Position numbers and translations under genes: made by a program. This document shows, piece after piece, positions 35,437 through 45,080 of a DNA stretch of 64,000 bases (positions are counted from its first letter, which is position 1; each line of letters opens with the position of its first letter). The notes beneath the pieces were generated by a model. That model was given only the letters and a program-made list of their open reading frames with translations, did no database searches and was not told the origin of the DNA. Source of the DNA: Aquamicrobium defluvii (GTDB lineage: Bacteria; Pseudomonadota; Alphaproteobacteria; Rhizobiales; Rhizobiaceae). The stretch covers positions 1-64,000 of the forward strand of contig NZ_SNZF01000014.1 in NCBI RefSeq assembly GCF_004363725.1, given 5' to 3'.

Positions 35437-36694
35437 CTTCGCTGGCGGCGCGCTCCAGCAGCGCGTCGCGCCCGAGCGCGAAACCGCTCGCCACCCAGTC
35501 CTGCTCGAGGCGCTTGAGCAGGCCACCAAGCTCCGGCCCGGGCACGGCTCCAAGCCCCTTCAGATCAGCCCCCTTCAGCGGAAATTCAGGTCTTGTCCAA
35601 TTCTGCACGAAGGCAAGCTGGCGGGCGTATCCGCCAGCCTCGACCAGCGCCTTGTCATCTTCGGCCACACGGCCACGGGCTCCCGACAGGGCAAGGCGAA
35701 GCCGGTCCGTAATGGCCTGCAAATCGCCGGCATAGAGCTGGCGGGCAAGCTCGCCTTCCGCCATGTCAGGCCGAACCGCAGGTGCAAGCGCCCACCGCTC
35801 CAGACGATCCGCTTCCGCCCGCGACATGCGCATACGCCTGGCCAGGTCGGTCATGCGTGCAGCGTCCGGCGGCAGGATTGCCTCCAGCCTCAACATCGCG
35901 TCGGCCGGCCAGCCGAGGTCGGCTTCGGCGCGCACCAGCGCGTGGATCGCGTCGATCCCCCATTTCTCGCTTTCGGGCAGGATCCGCGACAGCACGCTGG
36001 CATGCCGCATCCACAGCAGGGCGCGCGACGGATCGGGTGCCGAAAGCAGCTTCTTCAGTTCCGCCCAGACTCGCTCGGCCGAAAGCTGGTCGAGTCCCTC
36101 CTTCAGCCGGGCGCAGGCTTTCAGGCCCTCGCCATCCGGCCGTCCGCCGCCATACCAGGCGAAGAAGCGGAAGAAGCGCAGGATGCGCAGATAGTCCTCG
36201 CGGATGCGCGCTTCCGGATCTCCTATGAAACGCAACCGCCGCGCCTCTATGTCGGCCAACCCGCCGACCAGGTCGATCACCGTGCCGTCGGCCTCGGCAT
36301 AGAGCGCGTTGATGGTGAAGTCGCGCCGCTGCGCGTCCGCCTTCCAGTCGCGCCCGAAGGCGACGCGGGCGTGGCGACCGTCCGTCTCCACGTCTGCGCG
36401 CAGGGTCGTCACCTCGAATGGCCGTCCGCCGGCGACAACCGTTATGGTTCCGTGGTCGATTCCGGTCGGAACGGGCTTGAAACCCGCGTCCTTCGCGCGC
36501 CGCATAGTCTCGGCGGGCGTATTTGTCGTGGCGATGTCGACATCCGCCACAGGCTGATCGAGCAACGCGTTGCGCACCGCACCGCCCGCAACCCGCGCCT
36601 GCTCGCCATCGGCGCCCAGAACCGACAGCAGGCGTTGCAGATTTTCGTCCGCCAGCCAGTCGCCGCGTCCGGCAATGCTTGCCTTTTCGCTCAC
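35420..36694 (-). CDS. cca: CCA tRNA nucleotidyltransferase/poly(A) polymerase family protein
   Basis: This 424-residue class II nucleotidyltransferase has GGAVRNALLDQPVADVDIATT (about 37-57, with the catalytic DVD). RRDFTINALYAE and RIREDYLRILRFFRFFAWYG follow, and then the C-terminal tRNA-binding helices. It adds or repairs the 3' CCA of tRNAs. The GTG at 36694 follows GAAAGG, and its first bases overlap the Nudix stop (GTGA), so the two are translationally coupled. The 3' end overlaps the convergent DUF1059 gene. Confidence 0.93.
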   Translation of the reverse strand: MSEKASIAGRGDWLADENLQRLLSVLGADGEQARVAGGAVRNALLDQPVADVDIATTNTPAETMRRAKDAGFKPVPTGIDHGTITVVAGGRPFEVTTLRADVETDGRHARVAFGRDWKADAQRRDFTINALYAEADGTVIDLVGGLADIEARRLRFIGDPEARIREDYLRILRFFRFFAWYGGGRPDGEGLKACARLKEGLDQLSAERVWAELKKLLSAPDPSRALLWMRHASVLSRILPESEKWGIDAIHALVRAEADLGWPADAMLRLEAILPPDAARMTDLARRMRMSRAEADRLERWALAPAVRPDMAEGELARQLYAGDLQAITDRLRLALSGARGRVAEDDKALVEAGGYARQLAFVQNWTRPEFPLKGADLKGLGAVPGPELGGLLKRLEQDWVASGFALGRDALLERAASEVRPRP

Positions 36695-37320
36695 TTATAA
36701 AGCCTTTCATAAAGGGTGCGGATGATGCCGGCCGTGACACCCCAGATGTGCTGGCCGTCATAGGGCATTTCGTAGAACATCCATTCGGTGTCGTTCCAGA
36801 TGCGGCTGCCCTGCCGGTGATTGGCGGGGTCCATGAGGAATCGCAGCGGCACCTCGAAGGCGGTGTCCACCTCGTGCGGATTGAGGGTGAGATGGAAGCC
36901 CGGCTTCACCACCGAAAGCACCGGCGCGATGCGGTAACCGGTACCCGAAACATAGTCCGGCATCCGTCCCACCACGTCGATGAACGTGTCGGGCAGTCCG
37001 ATTTCCTCCTGCGTCTCGCGCAATGCCGCATATTCCGGCGTCGGATCGGTGGCGTCGATGCGCCCGCCCGGAAAGGCCACCTGTCCTGTATGGTTGCGCA
37101 GCGTTTCGGAGCGCTTGGTGAGCAGAACCGTTGCTTCCTCCCCATGATCGACCACCGGGATCAGCACGGCGGCGGGCCGCAGCCGCACCCCGTTCAGCGT
37201 CAGGCGTGGGTGGCCGGGGTTGAAGCGGTGATCGCCATATTCCGGCTGCGCTTCCGCAGGTTCCACCTGTTTCTGCGCCCTCAGGCGGAAAGCTTCGGCT
37301 GAGAATGGAGAATTGGCCAT
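36691..37320 (-). CDS. CoA-pyrophosphatase-type Nudix hydrolase
   Basis: This 209-residue protein has the NuCoA motif LLTKRSETLRNHTGQVAFPGG next to the Nudix box GRIDATDPTPEYAALRETQEEIGL (about 86-109). Together these mark the coenzyme A diphosphatase subfamily (NudL/YeaB-like). It would cleave CoA or oxidised CoA to 3',5'-ADP and phosphopantetheine. It lies in a run DUF1285-Nudix-cca with overlaps or gaps of 5 bases or less, an arrangement I recognise from other Rhizobiales. The ATG at 37320 is chosen over the GTG at 37335. Confidence 0.9.
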   Translation of the reverse strand: MANSPFSAEAFRLRAQKQVEPAEAQPEYGDHRFNPGHPRLTLNGVRLRPAAVLIPVVDHGEEATVLLTKRSETLRNHTGQVAFPGGRIDATDPTPEYAALRETQEEIGLPDTFIDVVGRMPDYVSGTGYRIAPVLSVVKPGFHLTLNPHEVDTAFEVPLRFLMDPANHRQGSRIWNDTEWMFYEMPYDGQHIWGVTAGIIRTLYERLYK

Positions 37321-37325
37321 GGCCT

Positions 37326-37955
37326 TCACCCGCACAGTTGCCGCAGTTGTTCTGCCGGCATGATCGGATAGGTTTCACCATTCGAACGCAGTGCGAACAT
37401 CGTGCCTTGTGGCGTCTCGATCTCCTCGCCATGTTCCACGAGCTGGTACATGACCGGCCGCGACACCAGCGCCTCCAGCCGCCCCCGCACCAGCACATAG
37501 GGCTTGAGCCCGCCGGTCCCGCCCTCTTCCAAGAAACGCATGGGATGGCCGGGACCGGCCTCGACCACATCGCCGACATTGGTGCGGAATGTCACGACCT
37601 GCCGTCCGTCGCGCTGCGAGACGTCCGCCTCGACAGCCACGAAGGGCGCATCGGCGACCCGGATGCCGACCTTCTCCACCGGGGTCACCAGATAGGTCCG
37701 GCCGTCCGCGTCCTTGCGCAGAACCGTCGAAAAAAGCCGGACCAGCGCTGGCCGTCCGATCGGCGTGCCGAGATAGAACCATGTGCCGTCGGCGCGGATC
37801 TCCATGTCGAGATCGCCGCAGAAGTCCGGATTCCACCGTTCGACCGGCGGCAAACCCTTTCCCGTGCTGGCGGCGCGGGCAATCAGCGCCTCCAGCCCCC
37901 CCGCATCTGCTGCGGCGGCGAGGCCCGGCTGTCGATCTGGCTTGCTTTCTCTCAT
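37326..37955 (-). CDS. DUF1285 domain-containing protein
   Basis: This 209-residue cytoplasmic protein has the DUF1285 core PVERWNPDFCGDLDMEIRADGTWFYLGTPIGRPALVRLFSTVLRKD (about 37-81). TYLVTPVEKVGIRVADAPFVAVE and NVGDVVEAG.GHPMRF follow. Function is unknown; the conserved context DUF1285-Nudix-cca suggests a nucleotide or RNA link, but that is only context. The ATG at 37955 lacks a strong ribosome site. It is the first gene of the leftward operon and divergent from moxR. Confidence 0.88.
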   Translation of the reverse strand: MRESKPDRQPGLAAAADAGGLEALIARAASTGKGLPPVERWNPDFCGDLDMEIRADGTWFYLGTPIGRPALVRLFSTVLRKDADGRTYLVTPVEKVGIRVADAPFVAVEADVSQRDGRQVVTFRTNVGDVVEAGPGHPMRFLEEGGTGGLKPYVLVRGRLEALVSRPVMYQLVEHGEEIETPQGTMFALRSNGETYPIMPAEQLRQLCG

Positions 37956-38099
37956 GGTCACGAAATAGTCACTGTTGTCGCGCTTGTCAGCCTTGGCCTG
38001 TGATTTAGACTCTTCAAGTCTTTATGCAATGCCGCGAGTCACGGCATCGTCGGCAGGCAGTTGCCCGCAAGCAGGGCCAAAACAGAGGATCGAGGCACC

Positions 38100-39104
38100 A
38101 TGAGCGTCATCGTCACCGAAAGCCCGATCAGCGAAAAGGACATGGTGGAGCAGGCCGAACGGGCGCTGGCCGATATTTCCCGGGTTCGCGAGGGCGTCGG
38201 CAAGGTGATCTTCGGTCAGGAAAGCGTGGTCGAGCGCACGCTGGTCGCGCTTCTGGCCGGCGGCCATGCGTTGCTGGTCGGCGTGCCGGGCCTCGCCAAG
38301 ACCAAGCTTGTCGAAACGCTGGGGGTCGTGCTCGGCCTCGATTCCCGCCGCATCCAGTTCACGCCGGACCTGATGCCCTCCGACATACTGGGCTCGGAAG
38401 TGATGGAGCAGGACGAGAACGGCCGGCGCTCCTTCCGCTTCATTCCCGGCCCCGTCTTCGCGCAATTGCTGATGGCCGACGAGATCAACCGCGCCTCGCC
38501 GCGCACGCAGTCGGCGCTCCTGCAATCCATGCAGGAATACCACGTCACCGTGGCCGGCCAGCGCTACGACCTGCCCGCGCCATTCCATGTGCTGGCCACG
38601 CAGAACCCGCTTGAGCAGGAAGGCACCTATCCCCTGCCGGAAGCCCAGCTCGACCGCTTCCTGATGCAGATCGATATTCTCTATCCCGATCTGGACGCCG
38701 AACGGCGCATCCTTCTGGAAACGACAGGCACTTCCGAGGCCCGCGCCGCGAATGTCGTCGGGCCGGAGCGCCTGAAGGAGATCCAGACCCTCATCCGCCG
38801 CATGCCGGTGCCAGAAAGCGTGGTCGAGGCGATCCTGAAGCTGGTGCGCTCTGCCCGCCCCGGCCAGGGCGAGGCCGAAACCGACCGCGACGTGGCCTGG
38901 GGCCCCGGCCCCCGCGCCAGCCAGGCGCTGACGCTGTGCGCCCGCGCCCGTGCGCTCTACGATGGACGCCTGGCCCCTTCCGTCGACGATGTGAAGGCGC
39001 TGGCCGAGCCCGTTCTCCAGCACCGCATGGCGCTGACCTTCGCCGCCCGCGCCGAGGGCATGGGCGTGCGCGACGTCGTGGCGAGGCTTGCAAAGGCTCT
39101 CTGA
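38100..39104 (+). CDS. MoxR-family AAA+ ATPase
   Basis: This 334-residue protein has the MoxR sequence core. Walker A GVPGLAKTK (about 61-69), Walker B LLMADEINRASPRTQSALLQSMQE (about 123-146), sensor 1 LATQNPLEQEGTYPLPEAQLDRF and a C-terminal lid are all visible. The ATPase usually acts as a chaperone with von Willebrand-type or DUF58 partners, and here DUF58 follows with a TGATG overlap. Rhizobium leguminosarum RL3499-RL3502 has the same gene order, and its mutants have envelope and morphology defects. GAGG precedes the ATG. Confidence 0.93.
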   Translation: MSVIVTESPISEKDMVEQAERALADISRVREGVGKVIFGQESVVERTLVALLAGGHALLVGVPGLAKTKLVETLGVVLGLDSRRIQFTPDLMPSDILGSEVMEQDENGRRSFRFIPGPVFAQLLMADEINRASPRTQSALLQSMQEYHVTVAGQRYDLPAPFHVLATQNPLEQEGTYPLPEAQLDRFLMQIDILYPDLDAERRILLETTGTSEARAANVVGPERLKEIQTLIRRMPVPESVVEAILKLVRSARPGQGEAETDRDVAWGPGPRASQALTLCARARALYDGRLAPSVDDVKALAEPVLQHRMALTFAARAEGMGVRDVVARLAKAL

Positions 39105-40024
39105 TGCCCAGGATAGGCGAGCTCCAGGCACCTGCCGAGACGCGCGAAGCGCTGGCGAGGGCGCGCCAGCGCGCCGCCCTCGTGCCCGACCTGCTGATCG
39201 AGGCGCGCCGCATCGCCAACACGGTGGTTTCCGGCTGGCACGGCCGCCGCAAGCGCGGCATCGGCGAGAATTTCTGGCAGTTCCGGCCTTACGTCGATGG
39301 CGAATCCGTCAGCCGCATCGACTGGCGGCGTTCCGCCCGCGACGACCACACCTATATCCGCGACCGCGAATGGGAAGCCGCGCATACGGTGTGGCTGTGG
39401 GCGGACATGTCCGCCTCCATGCTCTACAAATCGACGCTCGCCACCACCTCCAAGCAGTCGCGCGCACTGGTGCTGGCGCTGGCGGCGGCGGAACTCCTGT
39501 CGCGTAGCGGCGAGCGCATCGGCTGGCCGGGCCTTCTCGATCCGGTCAGCACCCGCAACGGAGCCGAGCGCATCGCTTCCCATCTGGCGCACGCGGCGGT
39601 GCCGCCGGAACGGCCCGACCTTTCCGGCATCCGCCGCTTCTGCGACATCGTGCTGATCGGCGATTTCCTCGATCCGGTCGAGGACACGCTGTCATGGCTC
39701 GACGTGCTTGCCCGCAAGGGCGTGCGCGCGCACCTCATCGAGGTGGCCGATCCGGCGGAGGAAACCTTCCCCTATTCCGGCCGCACGGAATTCACCGATC
39801 CCGAAAGCGGCGACCGGCTCACCGCCGGACGCGCCGAGACGCTGGCGGCCGATTACCGGCGCCTTTACGTGGCGCGCCGCGAGGAGCTTGCCGCCTATGC
39901 CAGGCGTCTCGACTGGAGCTTCACCGTCAACCATACCGACCGGCCGGCCTCGGAGGCGCTGGTACGGCTGCATGCGGCGCTGACCACGGCAAGCGGCCTT
40001 GGCGCAGGAAGGCAATGGGCATGA
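39104..40024 (+). CDS. DUF58 protein, partner of the MoxR ATPase
   Basis: This 306-residue protein has the DUF58 signature RRKRGIGENFWQFRPYVDGESVSRIDWRRSARDDHTYIRDREWE (about 48-91). A von Willebrand-like region with a MIDAS-type WADMSASM (about 99-106) follows. It has no membrane segment, unlike DUF58 proteins with N-terminal helices. It overlaps moxR by 1 base and the following gene by 4 bases, so all three are coupled. It probably links ATPase activity to the two membrane proteins downstream. Confidence 0.92.
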   Translation: MPRIGELQAPAETREALARARQRAALVPDLLIEARRIANTVVSGWHGRRKRGIGENFWQFRPYVDGESVSRIDWRRSARDDHTYIRDREWEAAHTVWLWADMSASMLYKSTLATTSKQSRALVLALAAAELLSRSGERIGWPGLLDPVSTRNGAERIASHLAHAAVPPERPDLSGIRRFCDIVLIGDFLDPVEDTLSWLDVLARKGVRAHLIEVADPAEETFPYSGRTEFTDPESGDRLTAGRAETLAADYRRLYVARREELAAYARRLDWSFTVNHTDRPASEALVRLHAALTTASGLGAGRQWA

Positions 40025-42873
40025 GCTGGCTGCCGCTCTCCTTCGGCACGCCGATTGTGCTGTTCGGGCTGCTGGCGCTGCCGGTGATCTGGTGGCTGCT
40101 GCGCTTCACACCGCCCAAGCCGCAGACGGAGCTGTTCCCGCCGCTGAAAATCCTCGCCCGCGTGCTGAAGCGCGAGGAAACGCCGCAGCAAAGCCCGTGG
40201 TGGCTGACCCTGCTGCGGCTGCTGATGGCTGCGCTCGTCATCATGGCGCTGGCCGAGCCGGTGCTGAACCCGCGCGAAAAGGTGACGACGGGCGGTGAGG
40301 CATTGGCGCTGGTCATCGACAATGGCTGGGCCTCCGCACCCGACTGGGACAAACGCGTGGCCACCGCCCGCCGTCTGATCGCAGATGCCGGCGCCTCCGA
40401 CCTGCCCGTGATCGTCGCCTTCACAGCCGAAAAATCCAATGCCGACATCGGCCCGTTCGATGCCAATGCCGCACTCGACCGGCTGCGCGCCACCGCCCCG
40501 CGGCCGATCCCGACAGACCGGCAGGCCGTCTATGCCCGCGTTGCCGAAACGCTGGGCTCGATGCCCGGCGCAAGCATCGCCGTGCTCAGCGACGGGCTGG
40601 AGGCGCCGGGCGACGACGAGGCGTTCCGGACGCTGCTGGAACGTGGCGCGGCGAATCTCGTCTGGGCCACGCCCGAACGCATCGCGCCGGTGGCGCTCAC
40701 CGCTTCGGAAAATGAGGTGGACGGCTTTTCCCTGACCGCGATCCGCGCGCCCGGCAACCCCGCCCCCTCCCGGCTTATGGTGGGTGCCTTCGACGACAAG
40801 GGCCGCCGCATCGCCGACGCCGCGCTGACATTCGGCACAGGCGAGAACGAGGCGACCGCGACCATGGCGGTGCCATTCGAGCTGCGCAACGACTTTGCCT
40901 CGATCGCAATCGACGGCGAGCGTCATGCCGGCGCCGTGCGGGTTCTGGATGAAGGCTCGAAACGCCGCCGCGTCGGCCTCATCTCGCAATCGGAAGCCGA
41001 TCAGGCCCAGCCGCTGCTGTCGCCGCTCTACTACATCCGCCGAGCGCTCTCGCCCTTCGCCGACCTGATCGAACCCTCCAATCCCGATCTGGCCGAGGCC
41101 ATTCCGCAGATCCTTGAGCAGAAGCCGGCCATGATCGTCATGTCCGACGTCGGCACCATGCCCGAGCAGGCCCGGCTGAAGCTCACGGAATGGGTCGAGG
41201 GCGGCGGCACGCTGGTGCGCTTCGCCGGCCCACGTCTGGCCAATGCCGGTATCGGGGCCGGGGCTGGGGTCGGCCCCGACACCGGAACCGACGACCTGCT
41301 GCCGGTGCGCCTGCGCAGCGGCGAGCGCAGCTTCGGCGGCGCGCTGTCGTGGACGACGCCGCAGCCCGTGACCGAGTTCCCGGCCTCCGGTCCCTTCGCC
41401 GGCCTCACCCCGCCGCGCGAGGTGACGGTGACCCGTCAGGTTCTGGCCGAGCCCTCGCCCGATATCGTGGACCGGACATGGGCGAGCCTTGCCGACGGCA
41501 CGCCTCTGGTGACGGGTGCAAAACGTGGCAAGGGCACCATTGCGCTCTTCCACATTGCGCCGACCGCGACATGGTCCAACCTGCCGATTTCCGGAAGCTT
41601 CGTGGAAATGCTCCAGCGCGTGGTGCAGCTTTCGCGCAACCAGGGCAGCATAGAGACAACCGCCGACACCATGGCCGCAGCGCTTGCCCCCTACCGGATG
41701 ATCGCGGCGGACGGGGCGCTGGTGCCGCCCTCCCCCGAGGCGCGCCCGCTGACGCCCGCCACCCGCAACGCGGTGACGATGGAGAACCCGCCCGGCCTCT
41801 ACGGTTCGGAGGCCGGCGTGCTCGCCCACAACCTGCTCTCGTCCGACAGCACGCTCACCCCGATCCGGCGCCCGCAGGCACAGGTCCCCGTGACGGACAT
41901 CGACTATGCTTTCGACGAATCGAGCCCGCTCAAGGGTCCTTTCATCGCCGCCGCGCTGGCGCTGATGGCGCTCGATACGCTGGCCGTGTTCTGGATGGGA
42001 GGAGCGATGGCACGCCGGGCGCGTTCCGGCCGCAACGCCGCCGCCGCTGCGTCCATGCTCGTGCTCTTCGCGCTGCCGGTCCTGCTTGCCGGCAATGCCT
42101 TCGCCGACGATGCCAGGCCCGACGACGCCATGTCCATCGACGCCATTTCGACCACCCGGCTTGCCTATGTGATCACCGGCGTCTCCAGCGTCGATGCAAT
42201 CAGCCGCGCGGGCATGCAGGGTCTCAGTCGCTTTCTCGTCGAGAAAACGGCTCTCGAACCCGGCGAGCCGGCCGGGGTCGACATCGCCAAGGACGAACTT
42301 GCTTTCTATCCGCTGATCTACTGGCCGATCGACCCCGCAGCGCCGATGCCGGACGAAGACGCCATTGCACGCATCGACGCCTATATGCGGCAGGGCGGCA
42401 CCGTTCTCTTCGACACGCGCGACGAATATTCCAGCGGCTTCGGTGAGGGTGCGACCAGCCCCGCGACCCAGCGCCTGCGCGACATTCTGGGCAACCTCAA
42501 CGTGCCGCCCCTGGAGCCGGTGCCGGCCGACCATGTGCTGACCAAGTCGTTCTACATGCTTCCCGAGTTTCCCGGCCGCTTCAACGGCAGTCCGATGTGG
42601 GTGGAGGCTTCGCTCGACGCCTCCAACATCGACAACCGCCCGGTACGCACCGGCGACGGCGTGTCGCCGATCCTCATCACCGCCAACGATCTCGCCGGGG
42701 CATGGGCCATCGACGCTGACGGTGGGCCGCTGCTGCCCACCGTACCGCCGGACCCGATGCAGCGCGTCCATGCCCTGCGCGGCGGCGTCAACATCATGAT
42801 GTACATGCTGACCGGCAACTACAAATCCGATCAGGTGCATGTGCCGATCCTGCTCGAACGGCTGGGCCAGTGA
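40021..42873 (+). CDS. BatA-like N-terminal membrane protein with DUF4159 domain
   Basis: This is a 950-residue membrane protein. The N-terminal aerotolerance-type region has two helices (FGTPIVLFGLLALPVIWWLLRF and LLRLLMAALVIMALAEPVLN). A large domain of about 550 residues contains a von Willebrand-like LVIDNGW stretch. A further membrane segment near 640-660 and another near 675-695 precede a C-terminal DUF4159 domain (about 710-945, with RQGGTVLFDTRDE and GGVNIMMYMLTGNYKSDQ). The ATG at 40021 overlaps the DUF58 stop (ATGA); 40015 is also possible. It likely belongs to the envelope-maintenance complex. Confidence 0.85.
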   Translation: MSWLPLSFGTPIVLFGLLALPVIWWLLRFTPPKPQTELFPPLKILARVLKREETPQQSPWWLTLLRLLMAALVIMALAEPVLNPREKVTTGGEALALVIDNGWASAPDWDKRVATARRLIADAGASDLPVIVAFTAEKSNADIGPFDANAALDRLRATAPRPIPTDRQAVYARVAETLGSMPGASIAVLSDGLEAPGDDEAFRTLLERGAANLVWATPERIAPVALTASENEVDGFSLTAIRAPGNPAPSRLMVGAFDDKGRRIADAALTFGTGENEATATMAVPFELRNDFASIAIDGERHAGAVRVLDEGSKRRRVGLISQSEADQAQPLLSPLYYIRRALSPFADLIEPSNPDLAEAIPQILEQKPAMIVMSDVGTMPEQARLKLTEWVEGGGTLVRFAGPRLANAGIGAGAGVGPDTGTDDLLPVRLRSGERSFGGALSWTTPQPVTEFPASGPFAGLTPPREVTVTRQVLAEPSPDIVDRTWASLADGTPLVTGAKRGKGTIALFHIAPTATWSNLPISGSFVEMLQRVVQLSRNQGSIETTADTMAAALAPYRMIAADGALVPPSPEARPLTPATRNAVTMENPPGLYGSEAGVLAHNLLSSDSTLTPIRRPQAQVPVTDIDYAFDESSPLKGPFIAAALALMALDTLAVFWMGGAMARRARSGRNAAAAASMLVLFALPVLLAGNAFADDARPDDAMSIDAISTTRLAYVITGVSSVDAISRAGMQGLSRFLVEKTALEPGEPAGVDIAKDELAFYPLIYWPIDPAAPMPDEDAIARIDAYMRQGGTVLFDTRDEYSSGFGEGATSPATQRLRDILGNLNVPPLEPVPADHVLTKSFYMLPEFPGRFNGSPMWVEASLDASNIDNRPVRTGDGVSPILITANDLAGAWAIDADGGPLLPTVPPDPMQRVHALRGGVNIMMYMLTGNYKSDQVHVPILLERLGQ

Positions 42874-42874
42874 C

Positions 42875-44953
42875 ATGAACAACTGGTCGCTCTCCTTCGA
42901 ACCCCTGCTCTCATGGCCCCTGCTGGCGGCCGTGCTGGTGCCGCTGACGCTGCTGGCGCTGGCCGGCCTGTGGATGCACAGGCGCGGCGCGCTTCTGCGG
43001 CTGGCTGCGCTTGCCGCACTGGCCGCCGCCCTCCTCAATCCCGTTCTCCTCGACGAGGAGCGCGACCCCTTGCAGAGCGTCGTCGCCCTCGTCGTGGACC
43101 GCAGCCAGAGCCAGTCGATCGGTGAGCGCGAGCAACAGACCGACGCCGCACTGGCCGGCATGAAGGAGCGCCTCGCCCGCTTCGGCCAGTTCGACGTGCG
43201 CGTGGTCGAGACCGGGCGCGGCGATGCCGCGGCCGGAGACCGCACCGAGACGCGGCTTTTCTCGGCGTTGCAGAATGCGTTCCGCGACGTGCCGAACTCG
43301 CGCATCGCCGGGGCGGTGATGATCACCGACGGACAGGTGCATGATGTGCCTGCCACGGCGCCCGACTTCAATGCGCCCCTGCATGCGCTCATCACCGGCC
43401 ACCAGGGCGAGAAGGACCGCCGCATCCGCTTCGAGAAGGCGCCGCGCTTCGGCCTCGTCGGCAAACCGCTCGACATGACCTATCGGATCATCGCCACCGG
43501 CGGGCAAACCGGTCCCGTCGATGTGCGCATCGCCGTCAATGGCGAGGACATGGGCACGCAGCAGGCGCTGATCGGCCAGGAAACGCCCCTCAACATCATT
43601 GTGCCCAATGCCGGACGCAACATCGTCGAGCTGTCCATTCCCGCCGAAGAGGACGAGCTAACCGACACCAACAACCGCGCCATCGCACTGGTCGACGGCA
43701 TTCGCGAAAATCTGCGCGTGCTTCTGGTTTCGGGCGAGCCCCATGCCGGCGAGCGCACATGGCGCAACCTGCTGAAGTCCGATGCCTCCGTCGACCTCGT
43801 CCATTTCACCATTCTGCGCCCGCCGGAAAAGCAGGATGCGACGCCGATCCACGAACTGTCGCTGATCGCCTTCCCGACGCGCGAACTGTTCGTGGAGAAG
43901 ATCAACGAGTTCGACCTCATCATCTTCGACCGCTACCAGCACCGCGACGTGCTGCCGATCCTGTATTACGACTACATTGCCGAGTATGTTGAGAACGGGG
44001 GCGCGCTGCTGATTGCGGCCGGCCCGGAATACGCCGGCTACAGCACCATCGCGAATACGCCGCTGATGTCCGCCCTGCCCGGCATGCCCACCGGCGAGGT
44101 GATCGACAAGGCTTTCTATCCGCGTCTGACAGATCTCGGCCAGCGTCACCCCGTTACGCGCGGGCTCGAAGGCTCGCAAGCCGAGCCGCCGCGATGGGGC
44201 CGCTGGTTCCGCACCGTACGCATCGAAAACCCGCAGGGCGAGGTGGTCATGAAGGGCGCCGACGAGCAGCCCCTTCTCCTGCTCGACCGCAAGGGCGAGG
44301 GCCGCGTCGGCATGCTGCTTTCCGATCAGGGCTGGCTTTGGGCGCGCGGCTATGAAGGCGGCGGTCCGCATGTGCAGCTTTATCGCCGCCTCGCCCACTG
44401 GCTGATGAAGGAGCCGGAGCTTGAGGAGGAACGGCTGACCGCCGACGGGCGCGGCATGGTGCTCGACATACGCCGCCAGACCATGAGCGACGATCCGGGG
44501 CCCGCGGAAGTCACGATGCCCTCCGGCAAGACCGTGGAGGTGCGGCTTGCAAAATCCGGGTCCGGCATCTTCACTGGCTCTCTGGAAACGGACGAGATCG
44601 GGCTCTATCAGGTCGCCAATGGCGACTTGTCCACGCTCGCCCATGTCGGGCCGGTGAACGCGCCGGAATTCACCGATGTGGTCTCGACAGCCGACAGGCT
44701 CAAGCCCGTCGCCGAGGCAGTCGGCGGCAGCGTGCGCCGGCTGTCCGGTTCAGATCCGGGCGGGATCAACCTGCCGTCGGTCGTGCCGGTGCGCCCGTCG
44801 GGCGAAGCGGCAGGCGGTGACTGGATAGGTCTGCGCAACACGCAGGACAGCGTTCTGAAGTCTGTCAGCAGCGTGCCCCTGTTCGGCGGTTTCCTGGGCC
44901 TGGGACTGCTGTTGCTGGCGCTCGGCGCCATGTGGTATCGCGAGGGGCGCTAA
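42875..44953 (+). CDS. Large membrane protein of the MoxR operon, unknown function
   Basis: This 692-residue protein has two N-terminal helices (about 8-55), a long extracytoplasmic region and one C-terminal helix (about 667-685) followed by YREGR. The core has von Willebrand- and glutamine-amidotransferase-like patches (VALVVDRSQSQSIG; VMITDGQVHDVP; LLVSGEPHAGERTWRNLL; GGALLIAAGPEYAG). No catalytic Cys is obvious in these patches. It is the last gene of the operon, 1 base after the previous stop, and it corresponds to the fourth gene of the Rhizobium RL3499-RL3502 type operon. Confidence 0.82.
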   Translation: MNNWSLSFEPLLSWPLLAAVLVPLTLLALAGLWMHRRGALLRLAALAALAAALLNPVLLDEERDPLQSVVALVVDRSQSQSIGEREQQTDAALAGMKERLARFGQFDVRVVETGRGDAAAGDRTETRLFSALQNAFRDVPNSRIAGAVMITDGQVHDVPATAPDFNAPLHALITGHQGEKDRRIRFEKAPRFGLVGKPLDMTYRIIATGGQTGPVDVRIAVNGEDMGTQQALIGQETPLNIIVPNAGRNIVELSIPAEEDELTDTNNRAIALVDGIRENLRVLLVSGEPHAGERTWRNLLKSDASVDLVHFTILRPPEKQDATPIHELSLIAFPTRELFVEKINEFDLIIFDRYQHRDVLPILYYDYIAEYVENGGALLIAAGPEYAGYSTIANTPLMSALPGMPTGEVIDKAFYPRLTDLGQRHPVTRGLEGSQAEPPRWGRWFRTVRIENPQGEVVMKGADEQPLLLLDRKGEGRVGMLLSDQGWLWARGYEGGGPHVQLYRRLAHWLMKEPELEEERLTADGRGMVLDIRRQTMSDDPGPAEVTMPSGKTVEVRLAKSGSGIFTGSLETDEIGLYQVANGDLSTLAHVGPVNAPEFTDVVSTADRLKPVAEAVGGSVRRLSGSDPGGINLPSVVPVRPSGEAAGGDWIGLRNTQDSVLKSVSSVPLFGGFLGLGLLLLALGAMWYREGR

Positions 44954-45060
44954 AGCATATCGCCTGAAAGTGGGAACCGGTTTCGGGATAACGACATGCG
45001 TAAAAACAGGGGCTTAAAGCGTAAGGAGCGAATCTGAAGGATCGCGACGCGCTTCAGGAA
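44954..45060. repeat. Dispersed intergenic repeat (second family)
   Basis: The segment has AAAGCATATCGCCTGAAAGT, GGGAACCGGTTTCGG, ACGACATGCGTAAAAACAGG and GGAGCGAATCTGAAGGATCG followed by CGACGCGCTTCAG. I recognise these phrases as a widespread Rhizobiales intergenic repeat. It fills the gap between two convergent operons. AAGCG and CGCTT near its right part are inverted. It differs from the repeat at 94 and 25236. Confidence 0.65.
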
Positions 45061-45080
45061 ACCGCACCGGCTGCAAGAGA

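Noticed and set aside
39895..43476. Very long minus-strand open frame (over 1,100 codons) across the MoxR operon
   Set aside because: It is antisense to three well-supported genes. Its product is rich in Arg, His, Gly and Gln with no known domain, as expected from a high-GC codon shadow.
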